Positions 5,930-12,400 of a DNA stretch of 12,400 nucleotides are shown in pieces. The translations under genes were made by a program, and so were the position numbers. Each line of letters begins with the position of its first letter. Positions within the stretch are counted from its first letter, which is position 1. The notes under the pieces are model-generated. The model made no database searches. It was given only the letters and a program-made list of their open reading frames with translations, and was not told the origin of the DNA. The DNA comes from Firmicutes bacterium HGW-Firmicutes-10 (lineage in GTDB: Bacteria > Bacillota_I > Bacilli_A > Erysipelotrichales > Erysipelotrichaceae): the NCBI GenBank assembly GCA_002841605.1, contig PHAF01000048.1, positions 1 through 12,400 of the forward strand. The letters are read 5' to 3'.

Positions 5930-6820
5930 CTAGAGAATTGATTTTAATAAGCGATCGACAACAAGCCCGATGCCATTTTCTTCATTGGACTGTGTGATCT
6001 GATCGGCATTTTCCTTGATCAAATTCATCGCGTTGCCCATCGCGACGCCAATCGCTGCTTTTTTGATCATGCCAATATCATTCTCAGCATCCCCAAAGGC
6101 CATCAATGACTCAAAACCGACACCGTTATTCACTAAAATCTGCTCAATCGCTGCCGATTTGTCGATTCCTTTCGGCATGATATCAATCCAGTAAGAAGTC
6201 ACATTCATGACATTCAGTTTTTCCCTTAAGTCAGCATCCATTTTACCGATAGCCCAATTGAGCATCTTTGGAAAATGCGTGATACCGATTTTAATACACG
6301 ATTCTTTTATATCCGCAGGCTTACTTACACTATGAACATACGCTTGACTGCTCATCGTAAATCCGCCCAGCACCGAGTAGTCTCCTTGATGCCGTTTCTT
6401 CAGTTTGTGTCGCTGCTTAAGATATCCGACCACGATTTTGATGGGAAATAGAGACTTTGGCACATATACATAGAACCCGCGGGGATATTCGGCCAAAAAC
6501 TGCAAGTGATGTTTTTTGGCAAAGGCAAACAATCGGGCAGAAGTCGCAACGTCCATCGACTCATTCTCGATACGTATTCCAGTCTGTGCCTCAACGATGT
6601 GATGACCATTGCATCCGACCATATAACCGCCATATTGATCTATTTGCAGTTTCTCGGCATAGGGTGCAATCATGGCTGAATTGCGACCGGAAGCCAGTAT
6701 CAATCGGATCCCTCTTTTCTGCGCTTCGATCAGGCTGTTTACCGTCGATACAAGGATGTCCTTGTTATCCGTCAGCAATGTGCCATCAAGATCGCAAGCG
6801 ATGAATTTAATAGCCCTCAT
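5930..6820 (-). CDS. Cof-type HAD-superfamily phosphatase
   Basis: This 296-residue cytoplasmic hydrolase belongs to the Cof/YidA branch of the HAD superfamily. Members remove phosphate from sugar phosphates and similar small molecules. Motif I is DLDGTLL at 10-16 (nucleophile Asp10, acid/base Asp12), motif II is LASGR at 42-46 (Ser44), motif III is in PKGIDKSAAI (Lys217/Lys221), and motif IV is GDAENDIGMI at 243-252. The region between motifs II and III (about 85-205) is the C2 cap of this group. The gene overlaps nagB by 14 bases and ends the nag run. The SD is weak (GACGG close to the ATG), so translation is probably coupled to nagB. Substrate cannot be told from sequence; a phosphosugar connected with amino-sugar use is a guess from context. 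Confidence 0.9.
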   Translation of the reverse strand: MRAIKFIACDLDGTLLTDNKDILVSTVNSLIEAQKRGIRLILASGRNSAMIAPYAEKLQIDQYGGYMVGCNGHHIVEAQTGIRIENESMDVATSARLFAFAKKHHLQFLAEYPRGFYVYVPKSLFPIKIVVGYLKQRHKLKKRHQGDYSVLGGFTMSSQAYVHSVSKPADIKESCIKIGITHFPKMLNWAIGKMDADLREKLNVMNVTSYWIDIMPKGIDKSAAIEQILVNNGVGFESLMAFGDAENDIGMIKKAAIGVAMGNAMNLIKENADQITQSNEENGIGLVVDRLLKSIL

Positions 6821-7547
6821 CCGTCAATAAGGAAGCTGCCGCTTTATCAATGATGACCACGACATCCGGATGATTTTGAAGTACACTTGCCGGACAATTT
6901 TCAGTTACGGGTCCATGGATCATTGCGGCGATGGCTTTGGCTTTATAACTGGTTGAAGCCAACAATATTATCTTTTTGGCTTTCATGATCGAGGCAATCC
7001 CCATGGTTACCGCATGCGTCGGGACATCATCGATCGAAGCAAAGAAACGAGCGTTGTCATTGCGGGTCGATTCCTTCAATGCTTCGATATGCGTTGTAGA
7101 CGTAAAGGGTGTTTCTGGCTCGTTAAAACCGATATGACCATTTGAACCGATCCCCATGACCTGAACATCGACATGAAATTTACTTAACTCTTCTTCATAA
7201 CGCTTGACCTCAGCATCAAAATCATCGGCGTTACCGTTTGGAATATGAACATTTTTCAAATCGATATCAATGAAATCAAACAAATGCTCCTTCATAAACG
7301 TGTAATAACTTTGCGAATGGGTGCGATCCAGATGGACATATTCATCCAAATTAAAGGTAACGACATCTTTGTAACTGCGCCCGGTCAGTTTGTGATCTTC
7401 GATCATTTTTTTATACAACCCAATCGGTGAAGAACCGGTTGCCAAACCCAGTACGGCATTGGGTTTTTTATCCAGCACTTCCTTTAAGACCTCAAATGCG
7501 GCCGAAGCCATTTCAAGCGTATTCTCTTTTACGATAATGGTAAACAT
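6807..7547 (-). CDS. nagB: glucosamine-6-phosphate deaminase
   Basis: This 246-residue enzyme converts glucosamine-6-phosphate to fructose-6-phosphate and ammonia, feeding amino sugars into glycolysis. The phosphate-binding loop is LGLATGSSPIGLY at 33-45, the catalytic region TFNLDEY at 64-70 with Asp68, and the second active-site stretch GIGSNGHIGFNEP at 132-144 with His138 and Glu143. Asn136 stands where the E. coli enzyme has Asp141, a substitution I recall as common in Bacillota NagB. HGPVTENCPAS (211-221) is also conserved in the family. The ATG at 7547 is preferred to an in-frame TTG at 7565: the stretch AGGGGA about 7 bases before the ATG would be coding under the longer start, and the N-terminus MFTIIV fits the family. 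It is the next step after NagA (9317-10453) in the same run. Confidence 0.96.
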   Translation of the reverse strand: MFTIIVKENTLEMASAAFEVLKEVLDKKPNAVLGLATGSSPIGLYKKMIEDHKLTGRSYKDVVTFNLDEYVHLDRTHSQSYYTFMKEHLFDFIDIDLKNVHIPNGNADDFDAEVKRYEEELSKFHVDVQVMGIGSNGHIGFNEPETPFTSTTHIEALKESTRNDNARFFASIDDVPTHAVTMGIASIMKAKKIILLASTSYKAKAIAAMIHGPVTENCPASVLQNHPDVVVIIDKAAASLLTDEGY

Positions 7548-7561
7548 AGTGCTTTCCCCTT

Positions 7562-8395
7562 TCAAAATGGTTCAATGGTATATGATGTAATCCAATGCTT
7601 GCCTGCAGGCAATAACATGGTACCTTCCCTTTGCTCAAACAAGACATTATTCACTGAAAAATCACCGTGTCCGTGCCATGGTTCGACACAAACAAATGTG
7701 GCTTTCAACGGTTTCCAGAAAGCCAGCCAACGGTAACCTGCACAACTGACTTTAACTCCGTTTTCCCCGTCGGTCAATGACACATATGGCGCAAGAACGT
7801 CCTCGAACATCCAGGTCGGACGCTCTTCAAACATCGTCTCCGATAATGGGATCGATGAAGCTGCTTTGATGAATAAATCCTCATTATAGAATTTCAGATT
7901 GCATTCCGGATGTAACTCAATGCGATAATCTTCCAGTGTTTTTGAAGGTCGAAGCGGGACATTGAATGCTGGATGTAGCCCAAACTGAAACGGCATGACC
8001 TTGTTGGAGCGGTTTTCTACTTTGTAATCAATCAAGATCCGCTTTCCTTCAAGTGTATAGCGGATCTGCAAAGCAAAGTGAAACGGATACTGATTCAGTG
8101 ATTCTTCATTATCTGTCAATTGCCATGTGCAACTGACATCATCCCAGTGGATACATTCGAAATCGAAGATGCGGGCAAGACCGTGTTGTTTCATTTTATA
8201 CTCAATCCCATCAATTACATAACGATGTCCAGTCAGTGATCCTACGATGGGAAACAATGTCGGATTATGATAACCCCAAACGCGCGGGTTGGCTTGCCAT
8301 ATGTATTCAAGTTTGGTTTGTTTGGATATCAGACTGCTTAACTGGGCACCTTTTGCCACAAATTCTGCAATCAGATATTCATTTTCCAACCTCAT
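7562..8395 (-). CDS. aldose 1-epimerase family protein (LacX/GalM-like mutarotase)
   Basis: This 277-residue protein is of the galactose-mutarotase-like fold that interconverts alpha and beta anomers of sugars. Family landmarks are NPTLFPIVGSL (44-54), KQHGLARIFDF (69-79) with the probable catalytic His71, FGLHPAFNVP (138-147) with His141, and CVEPWHG (236-242) followed by FEQREGTMLLPAGKHW (253-268). This is the short LacX-type branch, smaller than classical GalM (about 340 residues). The ATG overlaps the TGA of the lipid kinase gene as ATGA and has GGAGG 4 bases upstream. It ends 14 bases before the nagB ATG. Position in the nag run suggests an amino sugar or its 6-phosphate as substrate, by inference. 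Confidence 0.85.
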   Translation of the reverse strand: MRLENEYLIAEFVAKGAQLSSLISKQTKLEYIWQANPRVWGYHNPTLFPIVGSLTGHRYVIDGIEYKMKQHGLARIFDFECIHWDDVSCTWQLTDNEESLNQYPFHFALQIRYTLEGKRILIDYKVENRSNKVMPFQFGLHPAFNVPLRPSKTLEDYRIELHPECNLKFYNEDLFIKAASSIPLSETMFEERPTWMFEDVLAPYVSLTDGENGVKVSCAGYRWLAFWKPLKATFVCVEPWHGHGDFSVNNVLFEQREGTMLLPAGKHWITSYTIEPF

Positions 8396-9300
8396 ACATC
8401 CTCCCGCAGTGTTGAACTTTTTGGAACTTTTAAGGTGAGAGCCAATTTCATCAGTTTAAATACGATTTTACTTTGTTTGCTGTTTTCACCGTCAAAACCG
8501 ACTTGAACGACTCTTCCTCCGGTTGACAATGTGAAACTGTCTGCCTGTAAGAAGGTCGCCTCTTTGACTCCGACATGGGTGCCTTTAAAATACATCGGCA
8601 ATAACTGGAAAATCCGCAAGAGCGAGGCATCCGAGACCATACAGACATCCAGCTTGCCATCTTGAATCGAAGCCATCGGTGCCGGCTGAAAACCGCCGCC
8701 ATACCAACGGCCGTTCATAACAGCAACAAGCAGGGATTTTTGGAATATCTTCTTATCTCCCAAATCGATTTCCAAATCGATGGTCTTCGGTTTGAAAACG
8801 ATAAACATAGCACTGATGATATAAACCAAGGTTCGCGGAATCGGTAACTTCTTCCCGATGCGCTCCGCAAATTCGCCGACATCGGCATCCATGCCCATCG
8901 TCGAACAATTGATGAATCGTTGATCGTTCGCCAATCCGTAATCAACTTTGACGTACTTTCCTTCGATAGTCTGAATTAAGACATCCTTGATATCCATCGG
9001 TTCAAGACCAAGCATCCGGAATGCATCGTTGCCGGTTCCAGCCGGAATAATAGCCATTGGGACAGAATCATTTAGACCATTGAGAACTTCGAAAACTGTC
9101 CCATCGCCTCCAACAACATAAAGCGTCACATCATCTTTGATGCTGTAACGTCTGGTCAGATCAGTGGCGTGACCGTTTCGTTCGGTCAAGATAATCTCGT
9201 AAGGTTCTTTTTTGTCTTTGAAGTAATCATGAATGACCGGGATCAGCGTTGCGGGTTTTCCGCCGCCGGAAGTAGGATTTACGATAAAGATATGTTTCAT
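8392..9300 (-). CDS. diacylglycerol kinase family lipid kinase (DagK/YegS-like)
   Basis: This 302-residue kinase has the diacylglycerol/sphingosine kinase catalytic fold. The first motif, NPTSGGGK, is at 8-15. The nucleotide-binding motif GGDGT is at 64-68 within LYVVGGDGTVFEVLNGL, and IPAGTGNDAFRMLG is at 85-98. The C-terminal half contains MNGRWYGGGFQPAPMASIQDGKLDVCMV, the typical second-domain stretch. Relatives phosphorylate diacylglycerol or other lipids at the inner face of the membrane; Bacillus DgkB recycles diacylglycerol released by lipoteichoic acid synthesis. No membrane segment longer than one short hydrophobic stretch (near 153-167) is seen. The SD AGGGG lies 6 bases before the ATG, and the gene starts 16 bases after the nagA stop. 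Whether the substrate is diacylglycerol or another lipid is open. Confidence 0.88.
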   Translation of the reverse strand: MKHIFIVNPTSGGGKPATLIPVIHDYFKDKKEPYEIILTERNGHATDLTRRYSIKDDVTLYVVGGDGTVFEVLNGLNDSVPMAIIPAGTGNDAFRMLGLEPMDIKDVLIQTIEGKYVKVDYGLANDQRFINCSTMGMDADVGEFAERIGKKLPIPRTLVYIISAMFIVFKPKTIDLEIDLGDKKIFQKSLLVAVMNGRWYGGGFQPAPMASIQDGKLDVCMVSDASLLRIFQLLPMYFKGTHVGVKEATFLQADSFTLSTGGRVVQVGFDGENSKQSKIVFKLMKLALTLKVPKSSTLREDV

Positions 9301-9316
9301 ACATGTCCCCTTTGCT

Positions 9317-10453
9317 CTATAGCATGGCTTTCCCTAAGCAATACGTCTGTTTCACTTCATAATCGTCGGATAACACGATGATATCGGCATCGTAACCGGC
9401 GGCGATCCTTCCTTTACGATCGTCTACCCTTAACATTCTGGCCGGGTTTAACGTACAGGCATTGATCGCATATTCAAATGGCACTTCCGCTTTTTCTATC
9501 AGATTTCTAAATCCGTCGATATAGCGCAAAGTACTGCCGGCCAAGGTGTCTGTGCCATATAAATAGGCACTGCCGTTGGCTTTGATTTCAATGCGATGGC
9601 CACCCAGTTCAAATTCTCCCGGAGCACATCCTTTGGTACAAAGGGCATCGGTAATCATGATATTATGATCTTTACCTTTTGCCATCATTAATGTATTGAC
9701 TGCAGCCCAGTGCACATGATTACCATCGGTAATGATTTCACCGTAAACATCGCGTGTCCGTAAGGCCGCCCCGGTCAATGCCGGCTCTCTGTGTGAGAAA
9801 CGGCTCATACCGTTAAATACATGCGTCATGCTCATGGCCCCGTTGGCAATGCCCATAATGGCCTGCTCATAGGTAGCACCGCTGTGACCCATCGAGACAA
9901 TGGCACCGTGACTGCTCATGTATCGTGTCAGTTGATGGTCTTCATCTTTCTCAACGGCAATGGTAATAAGTTTGATCATCCCCGAAGCTGCTTGCTGATA
10001 GCGTTTGAACTGATCGATATCCGGTTTAACGATATGTTCTTCTGGTTGTGCACCTTTGTATTCAACATTAAGATAAGGTCCTTCGAAATGTACGCCTAAA
10101 ATCTCAGCACCTTCCGGCTTGAGTTTCGCTACTTCAGCAACATTTTTTAATGCCTTTGTAAGGACTTCTTCACTTTGCGTTACGGTCGTCGGTAAAAATG
10201 AGGTGATCCCTTCAGAAGGTATACCCCTGAGTACCTTGATCAACCCTTCCGGATAGGCATCATTGGTATCAAATCCATACGCGCCGTGAACATGAACATC
10301 AATAAAACCCGGAAGGATCCGGTCATTTCCAACGTCAGTATCAACCTTTTTTGTCTGATAAGGATAGACACCAAGAATTTTACCATTATACACTTCCAGT
10401 TGTGCGGCTACAAACTGACTGGCAATCCATATTCGCTTGCTTTGTATGATCAT
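9317..10453 (-). CDS. nagA: N-acetylglucosamine-6-phosphate deacetylase
   Basis: This 378-residue amidohydrolase removes the acetyl group from GlcNAc-6-phosphate, giving the substrate of NagB. The TIM-barrel metal site is visible as HVH at 54-56 (LPGFIDVHVHG), Glu124 in GVHFEGPYL, His190 in SMGHSGAT, His211 in MTHVFNGMS and the catalytic Asp269 in MITDA. Substrate-loop sequences DGNHVH (243-248) and GTDTLAGS (300-307) are present, and the small beta domain closes with GRIAAGYDADIIVL (348-361). Length is normal. The ATG at 10453 has GGAGG 7 bases upstream; an in-frame codon at 10483 was rejected because it would place this SD inside the gene. It is first in the run and has a TATAAT about 22 bases upstream of its start. 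Confidence 0.96.
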   Translation of the reverse strand: MIIQSKRIWIASQFVAAQLEVYNGKILGVYPYQTKKVDTDVGNDRILPGFIDVHVHGAYGFDTNDAYPEGLIKVLRGIPSEGITSFLPTTVTQSEEVLTKALKNVAEVAKLKPEGAEILGVHFEGPYLNVEYKGAQPEEHIVKPDIDQFKRYQQAASGMIKLITIAVEKDEDHQLTRYMSSHGAIVSMGHSGATYEQAIMGIANGAMSMTHVFNGMSRFSHREPALTGAALRTRDVYGEIITDGNHVHWAAVNTLMMAKGKDHNIMITDALCTKGCAPGEFELGGHRIEIKANGSAYLYGTDTLAGSTLRYIDGFRNLIEKAEVPFEYAINACTLNPARMLRVDDRKGRIAAGYDADIIVLSDDYEVKQTYCLGKAML

Positions 10454-10474
10454 TATGTTACCTCCGTTACGTTT

Positions 10475-10480
10475 ATTATA
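10475..10480 (-). promoter_or_regulatory. -10 element of the nagA run promoter
   Basis: A perfect TATAAT on the minus strand, about 22 bases before the nagA ATG. At 16-18 bases upstream the hexamers (for example TTTCAT at 10503-10498) match a -35 poorly. A 4-bp inverted repeat CGTT-N8-AACG (10485-10470) spans the -10. The weak -35 would fit a promoter needing an activator, but this is inference. The gap of 52 bases to the radical SAM gene shows no terminator. Confidence 0.55.
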
Positions 10481-10505
10481 CAACGATTGACAACAACATG
10501 AAATA

Positions 10506-12314
10506 CTACCGCCTAGTGGTTGTACTAACTTTCGGCCGGCTAGAGCGAATCAGACAACCGGGTTTATCACCAATCAAATCCGTGCGTTTCGCTAAGGTAA
10601 GGGCCTCTTTGACCAAATCATAATTCTGCGGATAGTTGAACTGCATCAAAGCCCTTTGCATCGCCTTTTCCTTCGACTTCTTCGCCACATAAATCGGCTT
10701 ATCTGTGCGTGGATCGATGCCGGTATAATACATACACGTCGAAACCGTTGCCGGGGTCGGATAGAAATCCTGTACCTGCTTGGGAACGAAGTTGATTTTC
10801 TTTAAGTATACCGCCAGTTCGATGGCTTCCGTCAAATCACTGCCCGGATGTGAACTCATCAGATACGGTACTAAGAACTGATCTTTCTTGAATTTGCGGT
10901 TTTTCATTTCGTACTTTGCCACAAAAGCTTCGTAGGTTTTCTTACGTGGCTTACCCATGGCATCCAACACTTTATCGGAGACATGTTCCGGCGCTACTTT
11001 GAGCTGACCGGAAATGTGGTGTTCGACCAGTTCATCAAAGAAGGAATCGTCTTTATCGTAAAGTAAGTAGTCATAGCGGATGCCGGAGCGGATGAATACT
11101 TTCTTAACTTTGGGAATAGATCGCAACTTCTTTAACAAGGTAACATATTCCGAGTGATCGACGATGAGTCGTTCACATGGCTCAGGATGCAGGCACTCGC
11201 GATGCTTACACATACCATGATCGATCTGTTTGTCACAGCTGGGTCGATGGAAATTAGCGGTCGGACCACCGACATCATGGATATATCCTTTGAAGTCGGG
11301 TTGCTTGGTGATGATTTCGGCTTCCTTAAGCAAGGAGTCATTGCTGCGAGAGGAAATCGTACGTCCTTGATGCGTCGTCAGAGCACAAAAGGAACACGAA
11401 CCGAAACAGCCACGATTGGATATCAGACTGAAACGGACTTCATCGAAGGCCGGGATATTTTTATACATCGGATGTGCCTGACGAGTATAGGGATAGCCGT
11501 AAACGCGATCCATTTCTCTACGCGATAAAGGCAGTGGAAACGGATTAACCACGACATACCAGCTGTCCTGTTGTTCAATCATGATTTTTCCCCAAATCGC
11601 ATCCTGATTGGCCATCTGTAACTGATAGCTCTTCACATATTTTAATTTATCGTTGCGAATGTCGAAAAAGGTCGGTAACATTACCGCATCTTTTGGTAAT
11701 ACTTCTTTGTCTTTGCTTTTCCAAGCGGTTCCGCGAATATAGGTGATGGTCTCGATAGGCAATCCGCCATCAAGGGCATCGGCGATTTCAATGATTGTAT
11801 TCTCGGCCATACCATAAGCAATTAAATCAGCCCCGGCATCGATCAAAATGGATTTGCGAACTTTATCATCCCAGTAATCATAATGTGCCAATCTTCGAAG
11901 AGAAGCTTCAATACCCCCTAAGATAATGGGAACATTCGGATATGATTTTCGTACGCACTGACTGTACACGATGACCGCACGGTCGGGTCGCCGATTGACT
12001 TCCCCGTTATCCGTATATTGATCTTTATCTCTTCTTTTGCGAGATACACTGTAATGATTAACCATGGAATCAATGTTTCCGGAGGTAACCAAAAATCCCA
12101 GTCTTGGTTCACCAAACTGCTCAAACGGCTCGCTCAAACGCCAGTCCGGTTGAGGTAAAATCGCGACTTTATAACCGTTGGCTTCCAAAGCTCTGGAAAT
12201 GATGGCAACGCCAAAAGAAGGATGGTCGATATACGCATCCCCGCTTACCAAGATAAAGTCAGGACGATCCCATCCCAACGCTGTCATTTCCGCACGGTTT
12301 ACCGGTAACATCAT
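10506..12314 (-). CDS. ygiQ: YgiQ family radical SAM protein
   Basis: This 602-residue protein is of the YgiQ/UPF0313 family, of unknown reaction. The N-terminal part (1-290) contains GWDRPDFILVSGDAYIDHPSFG and GGIEASLRRLAHYDYWDD, hallmark stretches of the family. The radical SAM core starts at about 293 with RGCFGSCSFCAL: Cys303, Cys307 and Cys310 give the CX3CX2C motif for a 4Fe-4S cluster and SAM. A second set, Cys360, Cys369, Cys374 and Cys380 (CX8CX4CX5C), follows IHDVGGPTANF; from memory E. coli YgiQ has the same spacing. KVAPEH (near 445) and SSHPGSDL follow, then DFYPTPATVSTCMYYTG. The tail after TDLIG is short compared with E. coli YgiQ. Start: two adjacent ATG codons at 12314 and 12311, neither with an SD. 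The protein start matches the family (LPV.R.EM..LGWD). Confidence 0.93.
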   Translation of the reverse strand: MMLPVNRAEMTALGWDRPDFILVSGDAYIDHPSFGVAIISRALEANGYKVAILPQPDWRLSEPFEQFGEPRLGFLVTSGNIDSMVNHYSVSRKRRDKDQYTDNGEVNRRPDRAVIVYSQCVRKSYPNVPIILGGIEASLRRLAHYDYWDDKVRKSILIDAGADLIAYGMAENTIIEIADALDGGLPIETITYIRGTAWKSKDKEVLPKDAVMLPTFFDIRNDKLKYVKSYQLQMANQDAIWGKIMIEQQDSWYVVVNPFPLPLSRREMDRVYGYPYTRQAHPMYKNIPAFDEVRFSLISNRGCFGSCSFCALTTHQGRTISSRSNDSLLKEAEIITKQPDFKGYIHDVGGPTANFHRPSCDKQIDHGMCKHRECLHPEPCERLIVDHSEYVTLLKKLRSIPKVKKVFIRSGIRYDYLLYDKDDSFFDELVEHHISGQLKVAPEHVSDKVLDAMGKPRKKTYEAFVAKYEMKNRKFKKDQFLVPYLMSSHPGSDLTEAIELAVYLKKINFVPKQVQDFYPTPATVSTCMYYTGIDPRTDKPIYVAKKSKEKAMQRALMQFNYPQNYDLVKEALTLAKRTDLIGDKPGCLIRSSRPKVSTTTRR

Positions 12315-12320
12315 ACAAGT

Positions 12321-12343
12321 AAAAAGCCGGACAACGCCGACTT
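12321..12343 (-). terminator. Rho-independent terminator of the upstream gene
   Basis: On the minus strand a 7-bp stem AAGTCGG/CCGGCTT (one G-U pair) with the loop CGTTGT runs into TTTTT. The stem uses the last two bases of the upstream gene's TAA stop codon, and the T-tract ends only 6 bases before the first ygiQ ATG. Confidence 0.75.
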
Positions 12344-12400
12344 ACCCACGAATGATCTCTCCAAAAACGGCACCACCCAAACCCGCAGCATTGGCTTCAT
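12342..12400 (-). CDS. C-terminal end of an unidentified protein (partial)
   Basis: The last 18 codons of a gene entering from beyond the window read EANAAGLGGAVFGEIIRG, then TAA (12344-12342). I call this frame because the stop is followed directly by a terminator and the residue make-up (A, G, hydrophobics, no rare oddities) looks like real protein. The family is not recognised from so short a piece. One of the other frames is also open over this stretch, so the call rests on the terminator. Confidence 0.55.
   Translation of the reverse strand, partial: EANAAGLGGAVFGEIIRG

Noticed and set aside
7548..7565. Longer nagB start at TTG 7565
   Set aside because: The ATG at 7547 has an AGGGGA SD that the longer version would translate, and the family N-terminus begins at MFTIIV.
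10454..10483. Longer nagA start at an in-frame alternative codon near 10483
   Set aside because: It lies in the promoter, overlapping the TATAAT, and GGAGG stands right before the ATG at 10453.

Overview
This window is an ordinary stretch of a bacterial chromosome in which every supported gene lies on the minus strand. All nine tRNA genes encode their 3' CCA. Shine-Dalgarno (SD) sites are strong (AAGGAG, GGAGGT), promoters look sigma-A-like, genes are tightly packed, and TGA is a stop codon (end of potC, of the lipid kinase and of the mutarotase). Together these point to a Bacillota member of moderate GC, probably near Bacilli/Erysipelotrichia, and argue against a TGA=Trp mollicute. The lineage is inferred from style and gene content, not from a marker gene.

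Read in the direction of transcription (from high to low coordinates), the layout is as follows. (1) At 12400-12342 is the C-terminal tail of an unidentified gene, closed by a hairpin terminator. (2) At 12314-10506 is a YgiQ-type radical SAM protein. (3) At 10453-5930 is a compact five-gene run: nagA, a diacylglycerol/lipid-kinase-family gene, a LacX/GalM-like mutarotase gene, nagB and a Cof-type HAD phosphatase gene. NagA and NagB convert GlcNAc-6-P to fructose-6-P. The other three genes are cotranscribed by position. (4) At 5868-5557 is trxA, with its own extended -10 promoter and a GNRA-loop terminator. (5) At 5386-1099 is a polyamine-uptake operon: an XRE-cupin regulator followed by potA, potB, potC and potD, ended by a terminator at 1090-1063. 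(6) At 994-109 is a nine-gene tRNA array in the order Cys, Leu, Arg, Pro, Met, Ile2, Ser, fMet, Phe. It has one promoter in front, a second one between Leu and Arg, and an 11-bp-stem terminator at 48-15.

The pot operon imports spermidine/putrescine: PotD is a lipoprotein that binds the substrate, PotB and PotC form the membrane channel, and PotA hydrolyses ATP. The regulator gene is first in the operon. Its promoter is bracketed by two 17-bp palindromes with the same half-site geometry (GTTTA-N7-TAAAC), the best candidate regulatory signal in the window. The nag run is a catabolic and cell-wall-recycling module.

I did not find a clearly new biological system. The items most worth a second look are the twin palindromes around the regulator promoter, the lipid kinase and mutarotase genes lodged between nagA and nagB, the internal tRNA promoter that repeats the -35 and spacing of the leading one, and the missing SD at the radical SAM start, where a tiny coupled ORF may exist.
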